From Sulfurimonadaceae bacterium (GTDB taxonomy: Bacteria; Campylobacterota; Campylobacteria; Campylobacterales; Sulfurimonadaceae), in assembly GCA_026193155.1 (NCBI GenBank), contig JAPHSI010000065.1, positions 1-10,447 on the forward strand: a DNA stretch of 10,447 nucleotides. The letters run 5' to 3'. The notes below the pieces were generated by a model. That model did not search any database and was not told the origin of the DNA. It saw only the letters and a list, made by a program, of their open reading frames with translations. The position numbers and the translations under genes are program-made. Positions 1 to 8,500 of this stretch are shown in pieces (within the stretch, counting starts at the first letter, position 1; every line of letters starts with the position of its first letter).

Positions 1-2431
1 AACCAAACCTATCGTCTAGCTCTGCATCGCTTGCATCTAATCTATCTATTTGTGTTGGGTCAAATGCATAGTCTTCAATATCTATAGTCACACTAACAGG
101 CAAACTAACACCTCTTGCATTTGTTGCAATTGCAGTTAAAGTATACTGAGTGGTAGTTTCAAAGTCAATGGACGAATTAGTTGTTAGTGTAATCTCACCG
201 TCAACATCAGATACAAAGTTTGAACTTCCCGTTCCGTTTAAGTCAATAGATGTTATATTTCTATCACCTATGGTCTGAATATCTATATTTCCTACAACTG
301 CTCCGCTAATCTCATTTTCCATTATGGATAATGCAGTGTTTATTAAAATAGGTACTTCCGGAGAATCATTTATAGTTATTGTTATATTTGCATCGTTACT
401 ATCTCCGGCTGTATTTGTAGCTGTGGCAGTCAGTATATATGTCGGTGCACTCTCAAAATCAAGTACATCTATACTAGATAATGTAAGAACTCCGTCATTT
501 GCGATTGAAAAGTATCCGCTTCCTGTTCCACTCAAAGATATATTTGTAATATTACTATCACCCTCATAAGTGATACTAAGAGTTCCAACAACACTCAATA
601 GTGTTGCATTCTCATCAATTGCACCCACAGAATCAGCAATAACAGGTACTTCATCTATAACATTATTTACACTAATAAAAAGATTTACCGTATTACTACT
701 TCCAACACTATTTGTAACTTGAGCGGTCAAGTTATATTCATCTGTAGTTTCATAATCAAAACTAGCACCACTCTTAACACTCAAGATGCCATCATTTCCC
801 AGTTCAAAATTTGCAGAACCTACTCCGCCTAAAGTTGTAGATGTTATCGGGGCATCCCCCTCTGTATCTATAGTTATACTACCTACACTACTTCCAACTG
901 CAGCATCCTCTCTAACACTTAGTGAAGTGTCTACAAGCACCGGTACGACATCTGCTATATCTGTAACGTTAATAGTCAAATCTACAATACTACTATCTCC
1001 TACACTATTTGTAGCTTTCACACTTAGGTTGTATTCATTTTTAGTTTCATAATTTAATGAAGCTGTAGTTGTAATCACACCAGATGTGTTAATACTAAAT
1101 TTATTTACATCAGTACCTGTCATAGTAAAACTACTTATAACAGAATCACCATGAGTTAAAATCGTAACAGTACCTACATTTGCTCCAGAAGCAAGGTTTT
1201 CATCAACCCAAAGAGTTGTATTGCTAAGTTGGGGAACCTCTGTTGAATTTAAAATACTAATCGTTACATTTTGCTCATCGCTTAAAGAAGAATCTGTTAC
1301 TCCAACCGTTATGTTATATGTATTTTTTACTTCATAATCTGGTGCTGTATTAAAAGTTATTACTCCCGTTAGAGAGTTTATGTTAAAGCTTGCACTATCA
1401 GTTCCAGATATATAAAAGGCTAATGTGTCATTATTATCATCTGTTGCACTAACACTTAGGGCATCTGTTTGATTTTCATATACACTCACATTACTAGCAG
1501 TTAAAACAGGTGCTACATTTGTATCATTTGTATCGGGAGGTGTCACAACTGCATCGGAAGCATAAACTATTAGCGTATCAGTAACGCTATTCAAATCTCC
1601 ATCATTAACTAGTAGTTCAATGACATAAGTACCATTTGAGTCTGCATTAAACGATGCATTTGCAGTTGTAGCACCAATAATTGCTACAGAACTACCTGCA
1701 GGCTTAGAGACAAAACTCCACATATATGTATTAGCAACAGAGGCACTACCGTCCAAATTTACAAAACTATTAGTGGTTACATTTTGATCGGCTCCTGCGT
1801 CTGCAACAGGAAGTATTTGCTCGGTTGATATAGTTCCTCCTGCTGCTACAATTGAGGCATTCATTCTTTGTTGTGCTTCATTCGCATCTATTAAAGTTAT
1901 ACTTAATGCATTCTCAACAACTGCCGTAAAGTTTGAATCGGCATAATCTAGACTTGAGGGTAATAATGCTTCAAGAGTTTTATCTATAGATATTATAGAG
2001 TTGCTAACGTTACCGTCACTGTCTATGGATTGTAAAAGTCTCGATAGATTCAAGGCTGAATCAAGAGACGATGGAAATAAACTATATGGTGTAAATACAG
2101 TTTCAGTTGCACTTAACATACCAAAGACATGTCCGCCCAATTCAAAAACAACTGAATCGTTTGTATTACAAGTAAAATTTCCATCTATATTTGTTGAGCC
2201 GCTTAATCCGGATGAACAATAATAATCAAATCCTTCTACAACAGCATCAACAAATTGTCCTGTAACTGTATTATCGGTCGTATTATCATCAGGAGTTGTC
2301 GTATTGTCATCAGGAGTTGTTGTATTTGTATCTGAAGGATTATTGTACTTAATGTCTCCCTCGCTACAACCAGCAAATATAAATAAAGTTACTAAACTTA
2401 TAAAAAATATTCTTATAAAATAAAACTGCAT
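1..2431 (-). CDS. Cadherin-repeat/PKD surface lipoprotein, C-terminus beyond window
   Basis: This gene is open for 810 codons and runs off the left edge, so the C-terminus is missing. The N-terminus has a hydrophobic stretch ending in a lipobox (IFAGC, lipid-bearing Cys22), so the product is probably an outer-membrane lipoprotein. Residues 31-55 are a Thr/Asp/Asn/Pro linker. Residues 57-160 resemble a small domain common in bacterial lipoproteins (CSSGLSGSTNIDGNFTC, then FELGG, then LSRLLQSIDSDGN). Residues 208-291 look like a PKD domain (PVADAGADQ, LDGSAS, Y-x-W, VNDGDLNSVTDT). Residues 306-787 hold five cadherin-like repeats. Such domains usually mediate calcium-dependent adhesion; the ligand is unknown. 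I chose ATG 2431 because AAAGGA lies 6 bases upstream; an in-frame ATG at 2446 lacks a comparable site. It is the last visible gene of the co-directional set, 55 bases after the 737-residue lipoprotein. Confidence 0.9.
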   Translation of the reverse strand, partial: MQFYFIRIFFISLVTLFIFAGCSEGDIKYNNPSDTNTTTPDDNTTTPDDNTTDNTVTGQFVDAVVEGFDYYCSSGLSGSTNIDGNFTCNTNDSVVFELGGHVFGMLSATETVFTPYSLFPSSLDSALNLSRLLQSIDSDGNVSNSIISIDKTLEALLPSSLDYADSNFTAVVENALSITLIDANEAQQRMNASIVAAGGTISTEQILPVADAGADQNVTTNSFVNLDGSASVANTYMWSFVSKPAGSSVAIIGATTANASFNADSNGTYVIELLVNDGDLNSVTDTLIVYASDAVVTPPDTNDTNVAPVLTASNVSVYENQTDALSVSATDDNNDTLAFYISGTDSASFNINSLTGVITFNTAPDYEVKNTYNITVGVTDSSLSDEQNVTISILNSTEVPQLSNTTLWVDENLASGANVGTVTILTHGDSVISSFTMTGTDVNKFSINTSGVITTTASLNYETKNEYNLSVKATNSVGDSSIVDLTINVTDIADVVPVLVDTSLSVREDAAVGSSVGSITIDTEGDAPITSTTLGGVGSANFELGNDGILSVKSGASFDYETTDEYNLTAQVTNSVGSSNTVNLFISVNNVIDEVPVIADSVGAIDENATLLSVVGTLSITYEGDSNITNISLSGTGSGYFSIANDGVLTLSSIDVLDFESAPTYILTATATNTAGDSNDANITITINDSPEVPILINTALSIMENEISGAVVGNIDIQTIGDRNITSIDLNGTGSSNFVSDVDGEITLTTNSSIDFETTTQYTLTAIATNARGVSLPVSVTIDIEDYAFDPTQIDRLDASDAELDDRFG
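71..1516 (-). repeat. Five tandem cadherin-like repeats (protein level)
   Basis: Residues 306-397, 398-494, 495-593, 594-691 and 692-787 of the lipoprotein form five units of 92-99 residues. Most units open with a V-P-(V/I/Q) segment, followed by an acidic E-N or E-D pair about 12 residues in, a G-(V/E/I)-(I/L) turn, then (D/N)-(Y/F)-E-(T/V/S)-x-x-x-Y-x-L/I and a final I-x-(D/N/L)-type strand. This is the usual cadherin-repeat pattern. The units are diverged in DNA, so they are not a recent amplification. More units may lie past the left edge, although the last residues (DPTQIDRLDASDAELDDRFG) no longer fit the repeat and may start a different domain. Confidence 0.8.
2279..2320 (-). repeat. 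Two 21-base tandem repeats encoding a lipoprotein linker
   Basis: Two adjacent 21-base copies (2279-2299 and 2300-2320) differ at a single base and encode T-T-P-D-D-N-T twice, just after the lipidated cysteine. A degraded third copy seems to follow at 2321-2340. The length is a multiple of three, so gain or loss of a copy would only change linker length. Confidence 0.85.
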
Positions 2432-2458
2432 CGAGAGTCCTTTCATCACTAATCATTT

Positions 2459-2467
2459 ATGATAGCA
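2459..2467 (-). promoter_or_regulatory. Possible extended -10 promoter before the cadherin lipoprotein
   Basis: On the minus strand TGCTATCAT reads as an extended -10 element (TG, one base, then TATCAT, five of six matches to TATAAT). Transcription would start near 2452, leaving a leader of about 20 bases. No good -35 box is seen. The site lies in a 55-base gap inside a co-directional gene set, so it could equally be chance in AT-rich DNA. Confidence 0.25.
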
Positions 2468-2486
2468 AAAAACATTCCCCTTATTT

Positions 2487-4700
2487 TTAGTAGCTATACT
2501 TAAATACCTTTTCTAATTCTATATTTTCCTTCGATGTAGAATCAAGCACTACCCTATAACACTTTGAAATATTGTTTTCATCTTTAGGTGTTTGAATATA
2601 TACACGCTCCGATTTGTCTACCCATGCTTTATCAAACGAGAAAGTAAAAAGACCTTCATCATCGTTAATTGTCACTGGAACTGTAGTTAAACTTATATCT
2701 AAGTTTTTATAATAAACCTTAACCTCATTTGTAAAGGACTCTATAGTTAAGCCATCATCTGTTGCATCGGATGTCCAACCATAAGTTGAATTATCATCTG
2801 AGAAAACATTTGGATAGTATGTAGGATCACAAGCCATCTTATCATATGTAGCTGCATCTTTCTCAAATGAACTATCTACTACATCACTTACATTTATATC
2901 TAAAGCATGGTATGTAACCTCTGAGTAAGATAGTGCCAAAGAATCTTCAAGTATGCGTTGCACAACAGGTAAAGTATATGTAAACACCTCATCACTTGAT
3001 TGTAGATTATCTAATACATTTTTTATATCTACAAGAGTATTTGTATAAAAGTTTTCATATTCTTGAGATATGTTTAATCCTAAACCTATATCAACTAACT
3101 CTAAGATACTATCTATCTGTAAATTATCATAATTTTGATCTAGTTCTGATACAATTGCTTTTTTAATTCTCTCACGTAGTGCATCAACATCCTTACTATT
3201 ATCATAAGAGATTACCGTAAGTTCAAGCATCCTCTTAATATGCTCTATATACTGAGATATCATAAAGGTACTTACAAAACTCGTAGTATCTCCAAAAATC
3301 TGTGCCGAAGTAAGTCCAAGCTGAGTCTCTATAGTAGAAATTGACTCAAGCCATACTGTCTTGTTTTGAACACTTTGTTCTAAAAAATGTGTTGCAACAA
3401 TGTCGGTTAAAGGTGAAATATAATAGGTAGAAGAAGCCAATTCATTGGCTAAAACAATAGTCTTTAACTGAGCATCATATGCCTGTGCACTAAAAGTATC
3501 TACTCCTCCGCTGCTTATAATCGGAAAAAGTGTATTTTCTTGGACAATAACATTAGTAAAATTAAACTTACCGTTAGCATCCGTAGTCGTAGTAGGCTCA
3601 CTTGTATTACAATCACCGCTATAGTCAAGATCCATACATACGGTAGCATCTTTGATGTACCCATCAACAACTATCCCACTGAAGCTGACATTCAAATCAG
3701 TTGAATCACTAGTATTTGTATCAGGTGGAACTGTATTGTTATCATCAACATCCACTGCAAATATATCTATATTTAAAGCAAATGAACTAAGCGTAGAGTT
3801 TTCATCTGTTTCATTTATGATAGTATATGCATTATCTGCTTTTTGCTCTAAAGCAACTTGATAATCATTTAAGTTTTCTTGCGTTAAGTTTGTGTCTGAT
3901 ACAAAACTCTCAATATCAACTTTTATATGAGCCATTTGCTCATTTGCAAATGTTTTTTCATTTTCAGGTAACGTTAACTCCGTACTTTCTTCTAAATTTA
4001 CAAAAGCATTTGATAAGCTGAATATATCACCATCAGAAATACCGGAGAGTATAGCACTTTTTATCTGCTCATCTAAAACTAATTTTTGAGAAGTTGTAAG
4101 AACAGTAGCTTTTGCTTTTTTTACAATTGTACTTAACATACCTTTTACTTGTTGAATCTCTTGTGTTCTTGCAAAAATACCTGCATAAACCATAGGGCTC
4201 TGGTCTACATAATCTTGATGTATTTCATATGTATTTGAAATTTTTAAGGTTGCATTTTGTAAATCGGTAGCAGTTTTTGTTGTCGTACTTAAAAATGACT
4301 TTGCTATTAAATCGGTAAGGGGAGTGATGTAGATGCTTTCTTGTGCATTTATTTGTTTTATAGAGCGAAGTTTACCTTCAAAAGTTTTAGCCGTCGCAGT
4401 GTCAGTACCACCGATAGAGATAAAGGAGACTATTCTCCCTGATTCCACACTCATGGTACCAAAATCAAAATACCCATTATCATCTGTAGTAGTTGTTGGC
4501 TCATTCGTCCCGCATTCACCGCTAGTATCTATATCTATACATACAGTAGCACCACTTATATAACCATCTGCCACCCTACCACTCAAACTAACAGAAAGTG
4601 TATTTGACACATTGTCCGTACCCGATGAGTTATCTATTCCGCATCCACTAAAAAATGATATTAAACCAATAAGAATATATTTAAAGATAATTTTTACCAC
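2487..4700 (-). CDS. Lipoprotein with internally duplicated unit and two-Cys C-terminal domain
   Basis: The 737-residue product begins with a hydrophobic segment and lipobox FFSGC (Cys20), so it should be lipid-anchored. Two related halves follow, about residues 38-310 and 338-610. Each opens with S-G-x-V-x-D-G-Y-I, then A-T-V-C, a second Cys nine residues later, E-P-T-T-T-T-D and N-G-x-F; then G-G-x-D-T and Y-I-(T/S)-P-L-T-D. This opening resembles carboxypeptidase-regulatory-like or SdrD-type beta modules of bacterial lipoproteins; the rest of each half looks helical. Residues 621-737 form a separate domain with Cys624 and Cys714, also found in the 230-residue lipoprotein. The start codon is GTG with AAAAGG 11 bases upstream; an in-frame stop lies two codons before it and no Met follows within the signal segment. 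Function is unknown; a surface or binding role is inferred from export and domain style. Confidence 0.93.
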   Translation of the reverse strand: MVKIIFKYILIGLISFFSGCGIDNSSGTDNVSNTLSVSLSGRVADGYISGATVCIDIDTSGECGTNEPTTTTDDNGYFDFGTMSVESGRIVSFISIGGTDTATAKTFEGKLRSIKQINAQESIYITPLTDLIAKSFLSTTTKTATDLQNATLKISNTYEIHQDYVDQSPMVYAGIFARTQEIQQVKGMLSTIVKKAKATVLTTSQKLVLDEQIKSAILSGISDGDIFSLSNAFVNLEESTELTLPENEKTFANEQMAHIKVDIESFVSDTNLTQENLNDYQVALEQKADNAYTIINETDENSTLSSFALNIDIFAVDVDDNNTVPPDTNTSDSTDLNVSFSGIVVDGYIKDATVCMDLDYSGDCNTSEPTTTTDANGKFNFTNVIVQENTLFPIISSGGVDTFSAQAYDAQLKTIVLANELASSTYYISPLTDIVATHFLEQSVQNKTVWLESISTIETQLGLTSAQIFGDTTSFVSTFMISQYIEHIKRMLELTVISYDNSKDVDALRERIKKAIVSELDQNYDNLQIDSILELVDIGLGLNISQEYENFYTNTLVDIKNVLDNLQSSDEVFTYTLPVVQRILEDSLALSYSEVTYHALDINVSDVVDSSFEKDAATYDKMACDPTYYPNVFSDDNSTYGWTSDATDDGLTIESFTNEVKVYYKNLDISLTTVPVTINDDEGLFTFSFDKAWVDKSERVYIQTPKDENNISKCYRVVLDSTSKENIELEKVFKYSY
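2871..4589 (-). repeat. Internal duplication within the 737-residue lipoprotein
   Basis: Residues 38-310 (4589-3771) and 338-610 (3689-2871) align along much of their length, clearest at the start: GRVADGYISGATVCIDID against GIVVDGYIKDATVCMDLD, and later YITPLTDLIAKSFL against YISPLTDIVATHFL. A short acidic Asn/Asp/Thr/Pro linker (about 311-337) separates them. Each half has its own Cys pair (54/63 and 355/364). The helical second part of each half is much more diverged, so the boundaries there are approximate. Confidence 0.8.
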
Positions 4701-4733
4701 TTTTTACTCAGCCTTTTAGAAAGTTATATTAAC

Positions 4734-4762
4734 ATTATACAGCAATACTTATTCCATTTCAC
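4734..4762 (-). promoter_or_regulatory. Sigma-70-type promoter for the 737-residue lipoprotein gene
   Basis: On the minus strand a perfect TATAAT (4739-4734) is preceded by a 17-base spacer and GTGAAA (4762-4757), which matches the TTGACA -35 consensus at four of six bases. TG directly precedes the -10 box. The predicted transcription start is near 4727, giving a leader of about 27 bases before the GTG at 4700. It lies in the widest gap of the gene set (79 bases), so it could start a separate transcript for the last two lipoprotein genes. No terminator hairpin is seen in the gap. Confidence 0.5.
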
Positions 4763-4779
4763 TGCTTATATTAATAAGT

Positions 4780-5541
4780 TTATTTAACTTCCTTAAGTGT
4801 TGCAAATGGCGGTATCTTTCTTGATGGAAATAATCCTTCAAAACATTTTGTCTGCTTAAAGTCATAAACATAAAAATTTTTACCCTCAAAAGCTTTAGTA
4901 AACTTTATAGCTATTTTCGGATTTCCAGGACCATACTTAAGAGTTTGCTTTTGATTTGAAACTATTTTTGGATATACAAGTAAAATACGAGTATCGTTAT
5001 ATATACCTTTTTCATGATGAGAAAAATATCTCGATTGTAAGGATATTTTTTTATCATTTGAAGTTTCATAATCTTTACTTATGCCTGAATCAACAAGGAA
5101 TTCATAGTTTTTATCTTCCATAAACTTCTTACATGTATCATTTGCTGTATTACTTTTTATCTCTAATGCTACATCTTTATTTGCTAAAACAAAAAAAGTA
5201 ACATTAGGCTCTAAATATTTCAAAAATAACATATCGGTAAAACTTTTATTTGGAGAATAAGCTGCCCATATTTTACTAACATAATCATAAGTTACTATAT
5301 ATGATATTTCTGAAGTATTTTGAAATGTTTTAACGACATCTACACCGTCTTTTGGTGTCGTAAGTATATTCCATCCTTTTGAAAGGTTGTATGTTTTAGA
5401 TTTATAAAGACTTGAAGAGCTTGTGTTAAGCTCCTCTAAAAGGCTCAACTTTTCTATTTTTGAAAAGTTATTAGCCAAGTCCTTTAAAGGATTTGCAGCA
5501 AGTGCTACACATAAAGTTGAAATCAATATAATTAATTTCAT
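4780..5541 (-). CDS. Secreted protein with GWN module and Cys-containing C-terminal domain
   Basis: The product is 253 residues if it starts at ATG 5541, the start I prefer: AAAGGAG sits 9 bases upstream and the protein then begins directly with a signal peptide (MKLIILISTLCVALA, cleavage near residue 15 or 16). An in-frame ATG at 5565 would add eight residues without a good ribosome binding site. Cys11 is not in a lipobox, so this looks soluble or surface-associated rather than lipidated. Residues 49-130 carry a module with L-S-K-G-W-N-I-L, then Y-D-Y-V-S-K-I-W-A-A-Y-S-P and a hydrophobic V-T-F-F-V-L-A strand, resembling segments of the neighbouring 1268-residue protein. The C-terminal part (137-253) has Cys137, Cys233, K-A-F and F-Y-V-Y, which may be a diverged copy of the lipoproteins' final domain. 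The gene begins 31 bases after the giant gene, so the two are probably co-transcribed. Function is unknown. Confidence 0.88.
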   Translation of the reverse strand: MKLIILISTLCVALAANPLKDLANNFSKIEKLSLLEELNTSSSSLYKSKTYNLSKGWNILTTPKDGVDVVKTFQNTSEISYIVTYDYVSKIWAAYSPNKSFTDMLFLKYLEPNVTFFVLANKDVALEIKSNTANDTCKKFMEDKNYEFLVDSGISKDYETSNDKKISLQSRYFSHHEKGIYNDTRILLVYPKIVSNQKQTLKYGPGNPKIAIKFTKAFEGKNFYVYDFKQTKCFEGLFPSRKIPPFATLKEVK

Positions 5542-5550
5542 CACAGATAT

Positions 5551-5557
5551 CTCCTTT
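5551..5557 (-). promoter_or_regulatory. Ribosome binding site that selects start 5541
   Basis: AAAGGAG on the minus strand lies 9 bases before ATG 5541. It falls downstream of the alternative in-frame ATG at 5565, so it cannot serve that start. This favours the shorter product beginning with the signal peptide. Confidence 0.75.
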
Positions 5558-5572
5558 ATATACATTAACTCA

Positions 5573-8500
5573 CTAAGGAGCTAATGTATTGTTATCTGAA
5601 GTGATAAGAACTAAGTTTTCTTCAACACCACCCGTAGTTGTTGCATCTGCAGCAGCTTCAGTAGATACAAATGTACCACTATATAAGTTACCGCCATACT
5701 CAACTATGAACGTATCACCTGCATATGCAGAAGTACTTTGAATTTGAACTACCGCAGTACCAACAGCTGAAGGTATATCATAGTTAGTTGTCCATGCGAT
5801 ATCTCTGCTGAAGTTACTTCCTCCAGAATCCGGAACAAATGCTATTCTAGCAACTTGACCAGTAGTTAAAGTTTTTAAACTTACACCGTTGTTATCTCCA
5901 GCTACAGTTGGTTGAGTCGCCTCAAGTTCACAAGAACTATCATAAAGTGCACCAATTTGTGCTCTTGTAGCATCACCTTGTGTATGTGTTAATACATGCG
6001 CACCTTTTAATGCCACTGCATAGTTATAAGTTGCAGCATTAGAAACATTTGATGTATCCATAGTACCATCAGCTGCAACGATTCTTAGATTATAAGTAGT
6101 ACCAAAAGTAAATGCACTGTTTGCACATACAGAATAACTTGCAGTATTTCCACTTACAGTATCAACTAACCCTGCCGTTCTATCAGCCTGAATTTCCGGT
6201 ATATAACTATTATATACATAAAAGTTGCTAGTAGTATTAGCGTCTGCTGAAAGTGTTAATTTAGTAGCACCATTTGCTACAGCCGTAACATTTGTTGGTT
6301 TAGCATAATCAATTGACAGTGCTGAAGAGCTAAGTACTGCCTCACCTTTACCGTTTACCGCTCTAATATCAACAGTTATTGGAGAAGAACTTTCTTCAAA
6401 GTTTGCTAAAGCCATATCTGAGATATTTGCAGTGTATAAGTTAGAAGACGAGCTTGTTCTTTTAAGCTGAACTTTTTCTCCACCAATTACAGCATAAGCT
6501 GAACCTGCGTTGTTGTCAGTATCTGCAGAACCTGAATCATCTAAACCAGTTATCTCCACTTGTAATGAAGCCGTAGTCATCATATTTGTAGTTGTATAAC
6601 TTGCATCATTTGCAAAGTAGTATGAGTAACCAACACTTGTTAAACTAGGAGTACCAATACTTACAGTATCTGCACCTTTAGTCTCTAGGTATACCCAGTA
6701 ACCGGCATTATTATTGATTTTAAACAGATTAAACTCATTGTTTAAGAACCAATCATCTTCGTGACGTGTAATATCTATAGCATCCCACTCAAGATCTGCT
6801 GCTGCAGTATCCATATCCGTAGTAGCTTTTAGGATTCCTCTTACATCATAACCAGCTTCTCTCATTGTATATAGAGGACCGTAGATTGCAAAATCAGGCG
6901 CATAAATAGGATTAGATTTTACATCGTCACTTAAAGTCGGTAAAGATGTACCTATAGTACCGGCAGTATTTACATTAGCATCCGCACTTACAGTTGGAAC
7001 ACTTGTTGCGGTTGAAACATCGGATACCTCAGCTAAAGTAGCAGAAACAATATCTACACCAGAAACTAAAATAGTCGTATTAAGAAAGTCATCCGTAGCT
7101 GTATCGTAATCATGAACAGCCCAACCATGACGCCCACCGGCTACGATAGCAGCATTGATACTGTTTACCAATCCATCAAACCATACTAGTCTCTCAGCAG
7201 CAGTACCAACGGCAGCAACAGAAGCAGTTAAGTTAACCGCACCGTCACCGACATCTATACTTAACTGATCACCAGCCTCATCCGGCTCATCAGTTGCAAC
7301 AAATGAAATACGGAACTCATGCTGATCTAAAGGCAGTGCAGCGATTTCATCAAGTGCATAAGCAGCACCAACAGCACCTAAAGCAACTAAACTAGCATCA
7401 GAATTTGCTCTACTTAAAAAATCTTCCGAAGCATCTGCTACATCTTTTAAGTCAAAAGTATCAGCTTCAGTAGATACTAAAATAGCATTTGTAGCAGTTG
7501 AACCAACAGCTGCATATACAGCTGTATCACTCTCAGCTACATCAGGTATAGCTTGAAGACCAGCTACTAGCTCAGCCGTTGTAGGTGAACCATCAAGTGT
7601 ATAAGTGTCTGTAGCTTTACCCTCGATAGTTACATCATTCGCACTTGTTGATGTCTCATCACAAGCTAAAATTTTAACAAAAGTATTATCTTTTACGTAA
7701 AACTTTGTTGTAGACGCTAGTATAGCTCTATCTAAGTTACCGTCATTATCAGTATCAACTGCGTTTACACCGGCTGCCGTAAAACGTGAATCTGTTGCAA
7801 TTTGAGTCTGAGCATGTGCAAACGTAGGGTTTGTACCTGCTACATTTTCAAGTGCAATAGCTGTACCATCAGTACCGTCAGTACCAAATAAGATCTTAGC
7901 AGAAACATTAGCACCGGCAACTGTACCAGTACCTATACTATCAAGTTCAGCTGCAACATCTGTCGTACCTAAACCATCATCACCTGCAAGCTCACTAACC
8001 ATTAAGTCAATCATCATAGTGTATTCACCGTAAGCCGAAGTAGCTGGCCCACCTGCTGCCAAACCACCTACTACATCTGTTACAGCACCTGCGACATAAG
8101 GATGTGCTCCTGTTAAAGTTACTACATCTGAAGCCACATTGGTACCATCAGTTTCTGAAATTGTAAATTTCTTATCAGAAATTATGATATATGTACCGGC
8201 TGCACCACCGTAAAACACTTTTACGTTAAATGTTTCAGGTAATGTACCTTGAAGCTTAGCTGCTTCTATACCTTCATTTATAGCCGTAGCCGTAGTCTGA
8301 TCTATAGCATTGGTACCTGCAGATATATCATATGTAAATGAGTTCAATCCAGAGTCGTCAGTAATCACTAATGTATCTGTAACAGCTATAGCTGTTACAA
8401 CTAAACCAGTAGCTGCATGACGAATAGTCGGTTTGCTATCATCAAACGATACCATATTCCAACCTGTAGTAAGTCTGCTTACATTAGCATCCTCGTATCT

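Noticed and set aside
324..2222. Plus-strand open frames of 73-88 codons at 324-569, 786-1052 and 2001-2222
   Set aside because: They lie antisense to the long cadherin lipoprotein frame, which has a lipobox, clear domains and a good ribosome binding site; the plus-strand translations show no recognisable protein.
2445..2470. Imperfect hairpin in the gap before the cadherin lipoprotein (CTATCAT / ATGATTAG) as a terminator
   Set aside because: The stem is short, AT-rich and bulged, with a two-base loop and no following U run.
3652..4563. Plus-strand open frames at 3652-3861, 3827-4021 and 4333-4563
   Set aside because: They are antisense shadows of the 737-residue lipoprotein, overlap each other and have no supporting signals.
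5542..5565. ATG 5565 as start of the 253-residue protein
   Set aside because: It would place a charged extension before the signal peptide and has no good ribosome binding site, whereas ATG 5541 has AAAGGAG at 9 bases.
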